In this document: positions 13,895-28,171 of the stretch, one piece after another
How positions within the stretch are numbered: the first letter of the stretch is position 1
How the letters are laid out: each line of letters begins with the position of its first letter
The notes under the pieces: model-generated
What the model was told of the DNA's origin: nothing
Database searches by the model: none
The model's input: the letters and a program-made list of their open reading frames with translations, nothing else
Made by a program: the position numbers and the translations under genes
Source: Charina bottae
Taxonomy: Eukaryota > Chordata > Lepidosauria > Squamata > Charinaidae
DNA length: 64,000 nucleotides
NCBI GenBank assembly: GCA_023362775.1
Contig: JALMGJ010000006.1
Span: forward strand, 16,824,001-16,888,000
Direction of reading: 5' to 3'

Positions 13895-16800
13895 GGATAC
13901 ACCTGCACTCAGATATACAGACAAATGTGTGACTGTGAAATGATTTAGACTATTTGAAATATCCTGAAAAGTAAAACAAATAAACAGGAACTAAACAGAT
14001 AAAGAAATACGCACGTTCTTATTTCACACACATACATACACTAAATTAAATTCTAACCCTATCAAATTATGATAAAATATATTTGCAGAATCACTCATAC
14101 ATACAAGTACTGTACATAATCTGTTATATACTATAGACTGAAATCTTCTCAGTACATCACAAATACAGATTGTCAAGTTCTTTTAATAATTAGGAAATTC
14201 CCCGTTTTGTGAAGAAAATTCTGGGGTTTCTCAAATCTCTTCTAGAATTTTTTTTCAATGCTGTATTTTTAATGGCTTAATTTTTACCTGAAAGAGCAGC
14301 AGTGCCACAGGCTGATTTCACATAAGGCTTGGGTGGATTAATTTATATTTGTTCTTTTTCAGTTTTGCAAGTTTATAAGTTTGTTTTGTCCTACATTCAT
14401 TTTAATCTGAATAAACATTCATATTGAAGTCCATACTGAAAAGTGTAATTTCACACAATATGAATGTAAAAGACTATTTATTTCAAATTATGCATTCTAA
14501 AGATATTTTAACCTAAAATACACAAAAGAATTTTAGTCCTGTTTTGAGCCAAAATCTGTGTTGCATAATTTAGGACACTGAAAATCTGAAATACAAGTAT
14601 TTCAATCTGCATGTTAGTTTGGGAGATGCAGACTGGAGCATGTTATAGCAGAATTTGCAAAGAATACTAATTCAGACATTCCTAGCTATAAGTACCCTTT
14701 TTGCTAAGCATAGTCAATTAATAGGTTTTATTCGGGGAAAGATGTGCAATGCAGCTGTTGAAGGGTAACAAAGAAAAGTGCACATCTTCCAAGAACACTT
14801 TGTTAAAAAGGTTTCCAAAAGGCATTGCTCCAGATGCAGATCTGAATGGAGTATTAAAGGCTTCATTAGCATGCTTTGCAGATCCAACAATGGAACTATA
14901 GCACAGTCAAGGATATGTGTTTGTGTTGTGGTGGGAGTGGGGCAGATATACTTCCAATTATTAAAAATGGAGATTACAACACTGGGAAACTTTTCACAGT
15001 GGATGTATTTACAGGAGGAAAATGATCAAGATTGCATGCCATAACAGCTAGAAATTATAGTCCAACAGTTAGAGGGCAACAGGTTGGGGAAGGCTGGTAT
15101 ATGAAAAGGTATTTATGAATTATATAGAAAGTTCCCTTAAAAGTTAACTGAGTAATTTCAGGAATTGACCTATTATTTCTATGGAACAATAGAGCATGTC
15201 AATATTGTAAGCAACTTTCTAATGCTGGAAAATCCTTATCTGTTGCACGTGTCTCCCATTTTCCATCATGGAGATCCTAGGCATTTTCACATCGAGATCT
15301 TAATTCAATCCAATCCATTTTTTGGAACCTTGATGCTACAGACAGCTGTTTTGTTCATTTGTTTGCTTATTCCCAGTCTCATCAAAATCTTTCTACTAGA
15401 TCACTTGGTAGCAAACTGTCATTACTGTACAATAATTCCTTGTCATCAGTTTTTATAATTTTCTGTGTTTTTGATCTGCAATGTTTCAAAGGTTCTATCA
15501 CTGTCTTGATATATTCTAGTTTTAGATTTCATGTTGAAGGTTCAGAAAGATATAATTATTTTAGAACTATCTTTACATGTTTTGTTCATGTTTTTTTACT
15601 GGTGCCATTGGAAGTTGACTGGGAATCAGTGGGAAATCAGAGAAACGTATACAAACTGGAACCATGAAGCAGATGGAAAGCTGCATTCCTTACTTTGCTT
15701 TGTTTTCATATTTTTATACTCTATGAATCAAGTATAGTTCTGCACTGATATGGCAAAAATAAGAAAAGCTATGGCCAGATCTCCATATAAAATTCAGTGA
15801 ATAACTAAATTTGAGATGAGAGAAATAATCTAAGTTTTATGATGAATTGAAGGCTAACTGTGGGCTTATTCCTTTGTTTCTGGACATTCTTTCCACTATT
15901 TCAGGACCAGATATTAATAAATATTCCCTTTTTATACTCTTCCTCAAAGCACTGTTTTTAGCTTTCTCAGATTTACTGTAGCTTTTGTGATCTTCCTACA
16001 GCAATATTTCTTAAAATACATTAGATGGAACACCAATGCTTCCTGAATAACTTGAAGGTGTTCCATAATTGGCCCCCAAATCCAAGAGAAGTATTTTATG
16101 GAGTTTGGATCCATTCCGTTTCACTAGTCATAAAAGTTCTCTGTTCATGAATAAAGAAGAAAAGTTGACAGATTTCTTCTCAGGCATCACACTGAAACTA
16201 TTTGGGAAAAAATGACTAATGACTTAATAAGTTACTATAGAATATAAGATTTAAGTTAAAAGACTCTGACAACCATTTTCCTTCAAAATATTTTTTTGAA
16301 AGATCATTTTCAGTACTTTAAATATGTCCAAATATTGAAATAGGCTGAAGGTGACACTGATTTTACAATTTTTTTAAAAAATGTCACTCTATCACTTCAT
16401 GTAATATGCTGTGAAATATAAGCTCATATATCCCATTAAGATTTGTAATTGCTGTAAAGGATTTTTTTAAAAGAAATTTTGAAACATGTTTATTTATTCC
16501 CTCTTTTTAAAAGATAAAATGTCAAAGATGCAGCTGATTTAAAAATGTTTTTCTATGGTCTTGAAAACTTTAAGAAACACTATCTTCCACTATAGTGAAA
16601 TTTATGTTTGGCTGAAAAATGCTTTAATGCATGCACACGTGCACACACATGCACATACACACGTGTGCACACACACAGTCACATACATTCACTGATCACG
16701 TATATCTGACTTTTCTACCCTTGCCTTCTGCTTCTCTGGTGATTAAATGCTTCCCAGTCCAATTGGATCTGTATGGCAACGTCCCAGATGGACTTCATAT

Positions 16801-17937
16801 AGTGTTCCTATCTAATGCATCCATCACCTTTCATGACAAAGTAATTAATGCCAAGAAAGGCTCACTTTATAAAAATCTAAGTGTCACTATTTGCAACAAT
16901 TTCTGGAGATCTGTCACAGACTAATTTACTCCGTTAGTACAGGCTATATGCTATCATATGATATCTGACTTTGGAATCAAGTTAAAATCTAGTATTGTGT
17001 AGGCCATATAGAAATTTTCCTTTTCTTCTTCCCTCCACCCACCATTCCAGTTTGTGCAGAGCAAGCCAGCATACAGGCACACAAGACAGATTTGTTCAGG
17101 CTCACAAACCATGAGCAAAGCAAAACTTTCATGGTAGGAAGAACAAAGGAATTACACAATTGATAAGTGAGGAGGGAAACTTTTCAATTTGATCTGCAAA
17201 AAACAGTGCTTATTTGTTGGGTGGCTGGGTGGGTTGCCACAGAGCAAGGTTATTTTTGAAGGTACAAATTGATATAAAGGACCATCCATTCTCTTATTCT
17301 ATAGGATTATGTGCAATATGATTTCAAACATTTCAGAACAAACTCCATCTTTAATTGATGGCAAATTATTGGTGCATCAGATATTGTGCAAATTTTTTAA
17401 AAAAGAAATTCAAAATGAATTACTTAATAACAAATGTTAGAATTAAAGCAAAGATTAAAAGAGAAACTTCAAACATGCCAGGTAATAAAAAGACATATGC
17501 AAAATTCTTAGGGTCTGTATAGTAGAAGGGTATTCTTTAGAGGTGAAGTGGAACCAATATCAATGTCATCTGCAACACTTCAAAGATACTTGGTGGTAGG
17601 AAGAAAGATAGCCCTAGTCAGCTTTTCTGCTCTATAAATGACTGTTTAACTTGATCAATCTCTGTTGTCCTATATTTAACCAACATTAATTAAATATCAG
17701 TATTAGTGTACTGTACTAATATTTAGAAAATACACCGAATGCTCCGAGAGATCCATAAACCTCCTTCCCTCATGTTTTTTAGAAGTTCTTTAAAGACAGT
17801 TTTATTTTACTGGGCCTTCAAACCTACTTAGGATTACTGGAGTCTATCTTGGGAGAGGATCCATTTATTATTTGTTTCATTACTAGTATTGCTACTTTTA
17901 AAAAATAATTCAATTTATTCTCATGGTTGCTTTTTTA

Positions 17938-18006
17938 TATTTTAACATGTAACCTGCCCAGAGTCTGTTGATTTGGGTGGGCTGTAAATACCTGCACAAT
18001 CAATCA
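17938..18006 (+). repeat. Degenerate CR1/L3-like LINE 3' tail
   Basis: AACCTGCCCAGAGTCTGTTG, then GGGTGGGCTGTAAATACCTG and AATCAATCAATC resemble the tail seen in the other copies, but with more mismatches. Old fragment. Confidence 0.4.
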
Positions 18007-18904
18007 ATCTCCCATTTCACATATTTTCCTGCTAAATAATGTGGCTGTCCTATGGAGAATGGAACATATGTGTGATGAATCTAATTTTAATTTATTTGAT
18101 CTTAGTTCCAGATCAGAATTTTATATAGAATTGAAATTAGCTCAGTGAGATTTACCAAATATTCTGAAATTGTAAATATTATTGGTGTGTTATAATAAAA
18201 TAATGGATTCTGCCAAACATAATTCCTTCTGTTTATGATGATGAATGATATCCATTTCATCACTATAGCTGAAGTTTCTCAGGATCTCTATAGGTATCCA
18301 CATTGAAGCAATGCCAAATAATGAACAAGTCACATGGATAACTTTTGCAGTGCCAAAATATTACCTGAGCCAGAATTAAGCTGGATCTAATGGTCTTTGT
18401 AAAATTTGGAGTAATTCCTCCTCCCATGCAGGTTTTTCTTTCATATATAATTGGGTGACAAATAATATGATTGTATTTAATACATAAAATGTATTATAGA
18501 ATGTTAGCTCAGTTGTGAGGTTTTGTGGATTTAAGATTGAAGAAAAGAACTTGGGAAAATAAAAGTCTTGGTAATTTTTTCCCCATATCTGGTTCCCACT
18601 ATTCCACCTCGAAAGAGTTGCCCTATAATTCTCTGTGAAGTGGCAAGTATTTCAGTGCCCTGGGAAATTTAACATATTTTTGGAAAATCAGCGGTGACTA
18701 TTTCTACAACTTCCTAGGACAGAAACTTGCTCATTGTGCATTCACTCCACAAACTTTTCATTGATTTTTCTACTATACAGTTTTTATTCATGCCAGGCTG
18801 ATTATGGGGGAAAGAAAACAATGCAACAGTCAGAAAATCCTCAAAGTTGTTCTAAAACATAAAGAAACAAGCATAAACAAAAATAGAACAAAATAAGCAA
18901 TCCT

Positions 18905-19285
<381 letters not shown>

Positions 19286-19675
19286 ATGTGGGCATAGTAA
19301 AAACTCTTACCACTCTACAGTACTGGTTGCTCATACCTCTGTAACATGATGGAGGGTATCAATAAAAAGCCTGGTTAGTTAGAAAGTTACACTCAAACAT
19401 GTCTGGTTTTGTTTTGTTTCATCTTTTGGGGAGGGAAAAAAGCACAGATACCCCAATCTCTGTGCGCTTTCACCAGCCACAGTTGTGACCAGTGAAAAGA
19501 GAGGAGGTCTTCAAACCTCCTCCTTTTTCCCCCCTGGGAGAAGGACGACGGCAAGGTCAATAAAAGCATGACTACAGGGAAGAAAACATAAACCAGAAAA
19601 AAAGAGAAGGTAACAAGTAAAGAAGAAGAGGAGGAGGATTTGGTGGCATCCTAGGGAGGGTAGAGTTATACTCAC

Positions 19676-19759
19676 ATTAGTTTCACTGAGAATGACGTCT
19701 ATAATGCTGCCAATTACGATGAGGAAGTCAAAAATATTCCAAGGATCACTAAAGTAACC
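19676..19759 (-). CDS. CACNA1C: CACNA1C exon 31: mutually exclusive IVS3, version 1
   Basis: This 84-bp exon has acceptor ...TTATGTAG and donor GTGAGTATAA. It encodes [20 protein letters not shown], then DVILSETN, 28 residues without a stop. It is the S3 segment of domain IV. Exons 31 and 32 of CACNA1C are both 84 bp and phase 0 and are used one at a time. Here both are present 556 bp apart, in the same order as in mammals. The choice alters IVS3 and the S3-S4 loop and is known to vary by tissue, development and disease. Confidence 0.95.
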
Positions 19760-20003
19760 CTACATAAGGGAGGGGCAGGCAGGATGGGGATTAAAAAGGA
19801 ATGTTAGACAGACAGAAACAGTTCAGAATTGGCATTAGAATCACTGCCCTGATAACGCCAGGGGCTGTAGAAGAGCAGCTAGGACCAGGTGTTTCCATAT
19901 ATGCACACAAGTTGGCATTACTCAAACATGTAATCCCATTAAAACCAAAGGGATCAAGTGTTTATGTAAGGACGACCTGCGGGAATGCAAGTTGGGGTTA
20001 GAC

Positions 20004-20123
20004 CAGTGTTTCTCAACCTTGGCAACTTTAAGATGTGTGGACTTCAACTCCCAGAATTCCCCAGCCAGCATATTGGGAGTTGAAGTCCACACATCTTAAA
20101 GTTGCCAAGGTTGAGAAACACTG
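20004..20123. mobile_element. Palindromic hAT-like MITE
   Basis: A 120-bp near-perfect inverted repeat that begins CAGTGTTTCTCAACCTTGGC and ends with its complement. The 8-bp flanks are GGTTAGAC / GGTTAGGC (7 of 8 match), the TSD length of hAT transposons. The centre contains CTTCAACTCCCAGAATTCC. Related copies lie at 34688, 35068 and 63418. Confidence 0.8.
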
Positions 20124-22753
20124 GGTTAGGCTAATTCTGACTAATAAGAAGGAGTCCTTCCTTTAGTTTTTTTATTTTTTTGTTTGCTCTTTTTAACTGT
20201 TATAAGATTGACTTGTGGGCAGTTCATTGGAGAGTAGCATTTGCAGGAAACGAATTGTTCCCATAGCTTTAAACTCTAAAAGGATGCCTAAACCTAAAAC
20301 AGAGCATTCTTTATTCTGAGGATAGGAACCTCATAATGACCGCTGGTGGCACTATGCTCAGATTCAATTAAACTATAACTGACATAAATCAGTTGTCTTT
20401 GGAATATCCTGAAGACAGAGGAGGATTGAGTAGAAAAGAACCTACATGATTATGAAGAAGGGGATCTTTGCCGACAGCTTACATGGTTTAAAGGCCTACT
20501 GAACTCAAGTTTCCCCTCTTACAGTATACAGACAATAACAACTGCTGTCTTTCAACCAAATACTATAGTGTGTATTTAACTTATCCATTACTGTAGCATT
20601 AGGTCCGCTCTAATATTAAAAATAAATTGGTGTAAGGTAGGACTTAAACTAAAGATTGGAATCTTATGAGTCCTGAGGTGCGATTTACTCCGTCTTTAAA
20701 TTAAACACTTGGGTACATTTCTAAGTATTTCAGACATTTTTGCAAGATTTGCAAAAATTCTTTCTTACACATCCATATTCTAAAATCATCTTCCCACTTT
20801 TCTCTTATCTTACTAAAGAATGTATATGTAGGTTTCTGGTTGTTTACCATTTTGTGCTAATCGGATTTCCCTGTTTCTCCAGCTGTGATCAATTTTCAAA
20901 GAAACCAAACTCAAGTGGCACAGGAGATGTTGTTCTTAGTACAGGAAACTACAGGTCATGGGTGAAATGTGAGCCTGAATTCACAGGATTTTTTAAAGAA
21001 AAAAGTGGTGGGGGGGATGGGAAAAGTAATTAGTTCGACACTGGCAAAAGACCAGGTTTAGAAATGTTAGAGGAAAGCAGTTACAATTCACAACTAGGCT
21101 AGATTCTGATCAAGATCCTGTTTTTTGATGTTCAATCCAACTAAATCTCTTTGGATTGAAAACCTTTCTGATTTTTACTTCACAACAGTTGAAGGAACTG
21201 TTAGAGAGTCTTGTGGGGAGAAAGTAAAAGAGAGTGTGAAGTTAGAAAGAAGTAAAATGCATTTCTGAAACATACACAAGGGAAATTTCCAGGCAAACCT
21301 TGAAACATAGGCTAGTTTGAACCCAACACTTAAAATATGGAGGGCTAATTTTCCATTTGTTATCCCACAAACAGAGAGCTGAGTGCATTGGGAAGGGAAG
21401 AAAGCATCAGTTGTGGAGGACATATCATTCAATATTCTGCCTATAAATTTAGAGTAAAATGTTAAAATTAGTGCAAAGATGGTCTCCAGCATCTCTAGGA
21501 ACTAGATCAACCTGGAATAAATGTGTAATTAAACATTTACATCAAGGGTAAGGAAAAAAAATGGAGATTAAAAGGCACAGAGATTTTGAGTAATAACATA
21601 GTACAAACATTGAATGCAAACAAGATATTCATGCCCTCTGAACAGATGAAAGTTTGGGAAACTCAATGGAACCTGTTTCAGCGAAATCAGAGTGGCTAGT
21701 CACATTACCAGATGCTAAACCATGAATGTGATGTATTCTTTTCAGTCTTTCTAGTATATTTCAAATGATTCTTAAGGGCCTAATTACATGTGATTTAAAA
21801 AAAATGTTTTATTTTAAAAACAAATATCCATTGGGTGTCGGGAATCCAGATTGAGATTAGGACAGTTAATTCTATGCCCCTATTCACACTATTCCAGTAA
21901 GTAAAAAGCTCCCATTGTGAAAAGCAGATTCAATGGACATGCAATTTCAGATGGGACTACAAAAAAAGATGAAAGTTTAACTACCACTTCCCTTGTCTCT
22001 TTGTCTCAATCTGGGTTCCCTGTTCCTTCTCTCTCAATTCTAGTTCTTTGTAATTAAATGCAGCAGCAATATGAATGACAGATGTATCTAGTTTGTCTCT
22101 CAAGCTATACATCAACTGCATTTTTTTACAGTCAGGAAAAAAAATAAAACACACCAGAATGGTCATTGTTTCTGGTACACATTCAGTTTGTGGCCCACCA
22201 TGATCTCCTGTCAAAACAGTTTTGTAATATTTTACAACTTTACATGCTGTATCCAGTAAAATACAAAATAGTTTGCCATGGCTACAATAGTTATTGTGTA
22301 CATTTTGGTGTGACTTATGAAAAATACTAAATTATTTATTATATGCTCTCTCACTTCTGCCCCAAAACAAAACTTGAAATTAATATTGCCACACGTGCAC
22401 CAATGTAACCGATAAACCACAATGTTCCTCATAGGAATAAAATTTACTGGCCTTGGAACCGATTGTAATCCGGTCTAATTAATTTATTAATCTACTGGTT
22501 TTTAAGAAATTAGGCAAATAATCTGCTGCTAGGAAAACTATTTGTATACTTATCAAGCTTTTGATGCTGGATCAGGGTTATCATACAGTGATGGCAAGAA
22601 AGAATTCGCTGTTGTACCAAATAAATTTTATTTATACTTAGATAAAGGAAGAAGGATTTCTAAAATAATGTATAGTCGAAGGCTTTCACGGCCAGAATCC
22701 GATGGTTGTTGTGGGTTTTCCGGGCTGTGTGGCCGTGTTCTGGCAGTTTTTGT

Positions 22754-22796
22754 TCCTAACGTTTCACCAGTAGCTGTGGCTGGCATCTTCAGAGGA
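22754..22796 (-). ncRNA. Hammerhead-ribozyme-like motif in PLE-1
   Basis: On the minus strand: helix I UCCU/AGGA, core CUGAAGA, helix II GCCAG/CUGGU with a 9-nt loop, core GAAA, and a very short helix III (AC/GU) before the putative cleavage U. PLEs are known to carry minimal hammerheads with a short helix III. One extra U lies between the CUGAAGA core and helix II, so activity is uncertain. Confidence 0.55.
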
Positions 22797-23181
22797 CAGG
22801 AGCACAGCTAGAAGATTCTCTCTGTGCCCAAGTGGAGGGTGTGTGTCCCTGCTGGTGTTTATAGCTGCTGAGAGGTCATTTACAAGAGATTGGGAGAGGA
22901 TTTTTTGTGGTGATTAGGGGGTGTGGTGCTGTCGTGTGTGGGATTAGCACATCTATTGTGTGAGTTGTTTGTATATTTCTGTGGTTGAGTAGAGTTCGTT
23001 GACCTTTTGCAAGCTGTGTTTTTCAGGACTGGCAGCCAGGTTTTGCTGATCTTTAGGCTTTCTTCTTTTTTATTGAAACTGTGTTGGTGTTTATGTATTT
23101 CAATGGCTTCCCTGTATAGTCTAACATAGTGGCTGTTGTCCAGTATTTCTGTGTTTAGCTGTGTGAGCTAGCTGTGCTCCT

Positions 23182-23224
23182 GTCCTCTGAAGATGCCAGC
23201 CACAGCTACTGGCGAAACGTTAGG
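23182..23224 (+). ncRNA. Hammerhead-ribozyme-like motif in inverted PLE-1 end
   Basis: Plus-strand copy of the same motif: UCCU, CUGAAGA, GCCAG, 9-nt loop, CUGGC, GAAA, CGUU, AGGA. Here helix II is fully Watson-Crick (GCCAG/CUGGC). As in the other copies, one U is unpaired after CUGAAGA. Confidence 0.6.
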
Positions 23225-25740
23225 AACAAAAACTGCCAGAACACGGCCACACAGCCCGGAAAACCCACAACAACCATTTCTAAAATAGCTTTAATATGGT
23301 GTTACAAGGTGCTTCTATTCCCACTGAATGCTTTAAAAATTCGTGGCCATCTACAGTATATTATGCCTTTTAATCTTCTCAGTCCTTGGCAGTTGGCTAG
23401 GGAGAGATGCTTTGTTTGCCTCCAATCATTATTGGAATATTATTATTTTACAAAACAAAGCTTTATAATAAAAAAGTATAATTAAAAACTAACCAAATTT
23501 AGAATTTAGAATAGAGCAGTTCTTGTGATTCAAAGGGGATTTGCTAGATTTTCTTCGCTTTACCAACTACGATTACCAACAGTATTTTGGCTCAGTCGTT
23601 TACTGAAACTCAGGGCAGAACATGGTTTACATAGCAGAACTTAAGCTATTTTCTCAAACCAGCATCTCCCAGGCTAGATAGTCCACAGACCTACAGTATT
23701 CTACACTTACACGGGAATAACCAAATAATAGTTCAGTGTTGTGAAGCTTCCACTCTTTTAGCTTCAGCTTTTTTACTACAGTACCATTGTGTAGTCTGAG
23801 AGAAATAATTAAATATGAATAAACTGAAATAATTAAAAATATTCTAATTTACTTTTGATTGAAGACAGGAATGTTTAGGAATAGGGGCAGGCAAACCTTT
23901 AATGACAGGGTTGTGTAATGTTTTTGGCGGGCTGGGTTAAGGGGAGTCAGGATTTTCAACCGAGTTTTCTTTGGGTTTGGGGAGGTTTTTTTTGTTGCTT
24001 TTTTATGTTTACTAAGCTTATTTTAGGGCTTACAGTACACTTTATTTTGTTTTAAAGTTTTTCACTTCAAAGTGGCTAGAAACTATGTTAGTTTTAGCAA
24101 CTATTTTGAATGGTAGTTCTGAAGACTCCCCAAAAGGGATTTGAAGCCCAAATGGAGCCCTGGGGCCTCAGGTTGCCAAACCCTGGTTTAAGCAGTCCTG
24201 AACTCAGCTCTCCGCCTAAAATTTCCAGAAAGTCTGGATTTAAAAATAAATAAACCTGAGCCTGTCTTGGGATGGTGTTTTTATAATCACTATAGGTCAA
24301 ATAAATAACATAGCCCTCTAGATTTCGCAACACTCTACTATTCCATTTCTTTCTTTACTATCTTACCTATAGAAAAAAAAGTTCTTTAAAAGAAATTTCT
24401 TTTTAAGTATGTCTGGTTTGTTTTGTAGCTGACAAATTGCTATCAACAGTCACCAAGACACACTGAAAAGCGAGTGTCTGAAAACTGTTTCCTAGGCCAT
24501 GTGGTTTGTTGCTGCACGTGAGCTTTAGAAAGGGAAAAACTTATTGAAGGAAGGGTTCTTCAGTCTAGGAAGAAGGAGGCATTTTCCCATCAGAAAATTT
24601 CTTGCGAGTTCTTCTTCTCCCAAGAGAAAAGCTAGGGAGGGTTTAAACCAAAAACAAATTGATGGCATTGTTTATTTTTGCAACTGAAATGGTTATAGTG
24701 CAACAGTTAATCTCCTGCCCAATGGGAGTCCTCTTGCTTTCTTGTCAGAGGTAGAGCTAGGTTATCATTCTGTTTAAAATTCCAGAAGAGTTCCCAGACC
24801 TCAAGTGGGAATTTCTTGTATGTCGCAGAATACCCTGAAATCTTTTAAGGGAGGAGGACAGGAGGCTAGATATTTTTTTCTCACAAATAATAGTTTTGCT
24901 TCACTGTTAAATACAGTACTTAGTACTTACTTTAATTGATTATGAAAAATCAGTTCATAATCAATTAATTAATGAAAGCAAACATCATACATATGCAGTA
25001 GGTAGGTGGTATGGAATCTCACTTGTGCAAGGAAAAAAGCAGAGGGCATTCAGAGGGCACCTGTCAAACCACCTCTTGGTTTCCTTGCCTACTGTCAGCT
25101 TATCCTTCATATACTCAACTTTTCCTTGGTCTTTCAGGCCAAATAGAGAGAATGGAGTAGGGAGGAGGGCAAATTACCTCGTTTTGTTCTAGTCCTATAT
25201 GCTTTCATGAAGTATTTCATGAACCTGTCTGTATAGCCACAGGAACCCTTGAGCCATGCCTGTTTGTTGCTTATGTCAGCAGACAACAAAACTCGTTAAA
25301 CAAAGAAGCTCTCATCTAGCATCCTTCAGCATCCCTTTGTTGGCTCAGTACCGAGGAATCCTTTGTATACTCTACAGCACATTTGAGAATCAATAGTACC
25401 AACCAACAAGTCTGTGACTTTTGGCTGCAGCTCACAGTGCCCCAATAAAGCCCTGATTACTCCTTCCTCACATCCAGTTCAGCAGTGTCCACAGGGTGGG
25501 GTAGAGTCAAAACAGCAGTTGACATATGTAAAAATGGGGTGGTGCTTTGATCATGATGCCACAACCTCCATCCTTCTTGTTTTGATCCTCCTCTTACCAA
25601 CCTCACTGATCCAGTTGATCAGCAATAAACTAATATGAACAAACTGCAGTGCAACTGGCAGTTGGAAATGACTATTTGCATTAGGACTATTTCAGTAGGA
25701 ACTGAATTAATTTTTTTCTTCTCAACCCCAGCAATCTTGA

Positions 25741-25912
25741 TCAAGATGGTTTTTCTCTCCTACCATGAGTAGGAGAAAACTGCTGTCTTGTATGCATCAG
25801 GATGATGGGGAGAGTGAACAGGTTGTAGTATCTGGTTGGCCACTGTGACAAACAAAACACTGGACTAAGATGGGCCTTGACATGATCCAGCAAGGCTATT
25901 CTTACATTCTTA
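25741..25912 (+). mobile_element. CR1-like LINE 3' fragment
   Basis: GGTTGGCCACTGTGACAAAC, ACTGGACTAAGATGGGCCTT and CCAGCAAGGCTATTCTTA are the 3' end motifs of a CR1-type LINE common in reptiles; the opposite-orientation fragment at 47520 has the matching sequence. It is short, old and has no ORF. Confidence 0.55.
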
Positions 25913-26414
25913 AAGCTGATCTTTCTCAATCAAACCTTGCTTCCCATTTTTATAGCCCCAGGCAGACTAAAGTAATCAAAAGTCTGAGATGCCTGTCAGT
26001 CAATTTCCTTACTCTAGCCAAGCCACAGTTCTAAAAAATACACACTCTTTTTTGTTTATATTCTGTGGTGCTAACACTTAAATTTGTATTTTACTTCATT
26101 TGCATTTTATTTAACATTTTAATTTTGGAACGTTAAGCACCCCAACAAAAAAAATATTAGAATTTGGTACATTTTTGTTATTCCCCAAATAAGTTATTTG
26201 AATGTCTTGATCCTATGCATCTTATGTTTGTCAGAAAAAGTTTTAATTGGAAGCAATAGTTGTACTGTATGTGTGGTAACTGGATTTAATTCTAGCCACT
26301 GTGTATCTTGGGTCCCACTTACCAGTGAAAATGTAAAGGTGAAGCCTCCCTATCGTCTTTAATCTTCTTTCTAACACAAGCTTAAATTAATGGGGAGAGT
26401 GCCAACTACTTAAT

Positions 26415-26543
<129 letters not shown>

Positions 26544-28171
26544 TGTTCTTGTTCTGTAATATTTTGGAAACATCCATTTTTATTCCTGGGGTCAGAGAAT
26601 TCTATCACTTTATAGAAATATATTTGATTATTGGTGCAAAAGTTTCATCATAATCCTTGGCATACTTGGTGTGCTTTGTTTACACACCAGTTGGGCCTTA
26701 TGGTGCTGGACATCCCCTTCTGTTTTGCTTTGGCTTTGAAGACCCATCTGTTTTCTTTCCTGTGGGTGTCTTGACAAGTTTTCATGTGTTATTATTGTGA
26801 AGAGATTCAATTTCTTGTTCTGTAGCCTTTCCCTTTTTCTTTGACTCAGTGGCTGACATTTCCTTGATGTCTTTCAATGTGCAGGGCTCTGTTACCTGCT
26901 TCTTCTGAGAAACATAGAAAAGCCTTTAGGGTGGAGTGCCTTTGTTGGATCTCTTCTGACCGTGGCACCTCATTTTCCCCTACGTGCTCTGCCACAAGCT
27001 TCAGTTCAAAGCATGTGATAAAGACTTCCTTTGAGGCCTGTAGTCTTGACTCACTGCTTAACTGGATATGGGGAACATGTTCTGACACCTCTACATTATA
27101 TTTTTCTCCTCATCAAAATCAATAACACTACGCATCTTGACAGGTTGTATAGCAGATTCTAGGATTCTATATACCTTGCAGTATTTTGAGTATCCAACCA
27201 TGATTTCTCTCTTACATCTGCAATTCAGTTTGATCCTCTTGTCTTTTGACATACAAGCTTAAACCTTAAACTTACACAGTCATGTGCCCTAGGCGGGGCT
27301 TCCTTCCATGTCATAGCACATAGGATAGGGGGTTGCATTTGTGGCCATACTTGGGAACCTATTTTGCAATGGTGGAAGTGCCGATTGCTTCTCCCCAGTA
27401 TTGCATACTGCAGCATGCATCTCATCATCTCAGTCAGAAAACATGTTTTTCTTCTTTGCCGTATCATTCTGTGTTGTCTGGTGTATAATCCCTTGTCACT
27501 GCTTTATATTCATCCCACATTATCTGTGCACAGTACCTGAGGCTTTCTCCTAAGCCACATTTCTTTGAATTTCTCTAATTCTTGGCTCATCTCACTTGCT
27601 CAGTAAATCTTGAATAGTCATCTCTAGAAGTCGATATATATAATTTTCTACCTAGTATATTTGTACTGGCCCACAAGTATTGCTGTGAATAAACTCCAGG
27701 GGTTCCTTTGTCTCTTTTTCTCTTCTTTTGGAAAAACATGGTCTTGTATCTTCTCCTTATCAAATAGCAGGGTTGCTGTGATTGATTTACACATGGTCAT
27801 ATTATCAGGCATTTGGCTAAATTCTCCAATTTATGTTCCAAGCTTCTGTGCCAGAGATTTAAATAGCTGTTGTGCCTACCCTGTGTTGCTGCTCTAGCTT
27901 TATTGTCTTCAAAATCCATGTCAAAAAATTCATATTGTTAAAGAATATATTTCAAAGTACAGTAATTCATCATATTGAATTATATAGCTATGGTTTCTTT
28001 TAAACTTGATTTTATGTCCTTTCTGAGTCATATACTTCACTGACAGGAGGCTAGACTGATCTAAGATGTAGTAGCATCTTCTATTGTTAAATTCATGTCC
28101 TTTTTGTTTCACATGCATGAGAATCTCATTGGGCTTCTTCCTGTTCAGAATGTCCTTTTTTCCATATATTA

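Larger units (their letters stand above)
22668..23274 (-). mobile_element. Penelope-like element (PLE-1), 5'-truncated, with inverted end
   Basis: A 607-bp insertion flanked by a perfect 12-bp TSD ATTTCTAAAATA (22656-22667 and 23275-23286). On the minus strand, the segment around 23165-22890 encodes the end of a PLE protein (LYREAIEIHKH, FNKKEESLKI, TWLPVLKN), matching the C-terminal region after the GIY-YIG endonuclease. It is followed by the non-coding 3' end. At the other edge (23167-23273) the same end is repeated in opposite orientation, a form typical of 5'-truncated Penelope insertions. Hammerhead-like motifs lie in both ends. Confidence 0.8.

Noticed and set aside
15165..15737. Three overlapping ORFs of 68-102 codons
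   Set aside because: AT-rich intron, no recognisable domain and no matching splice sites for the host gene.
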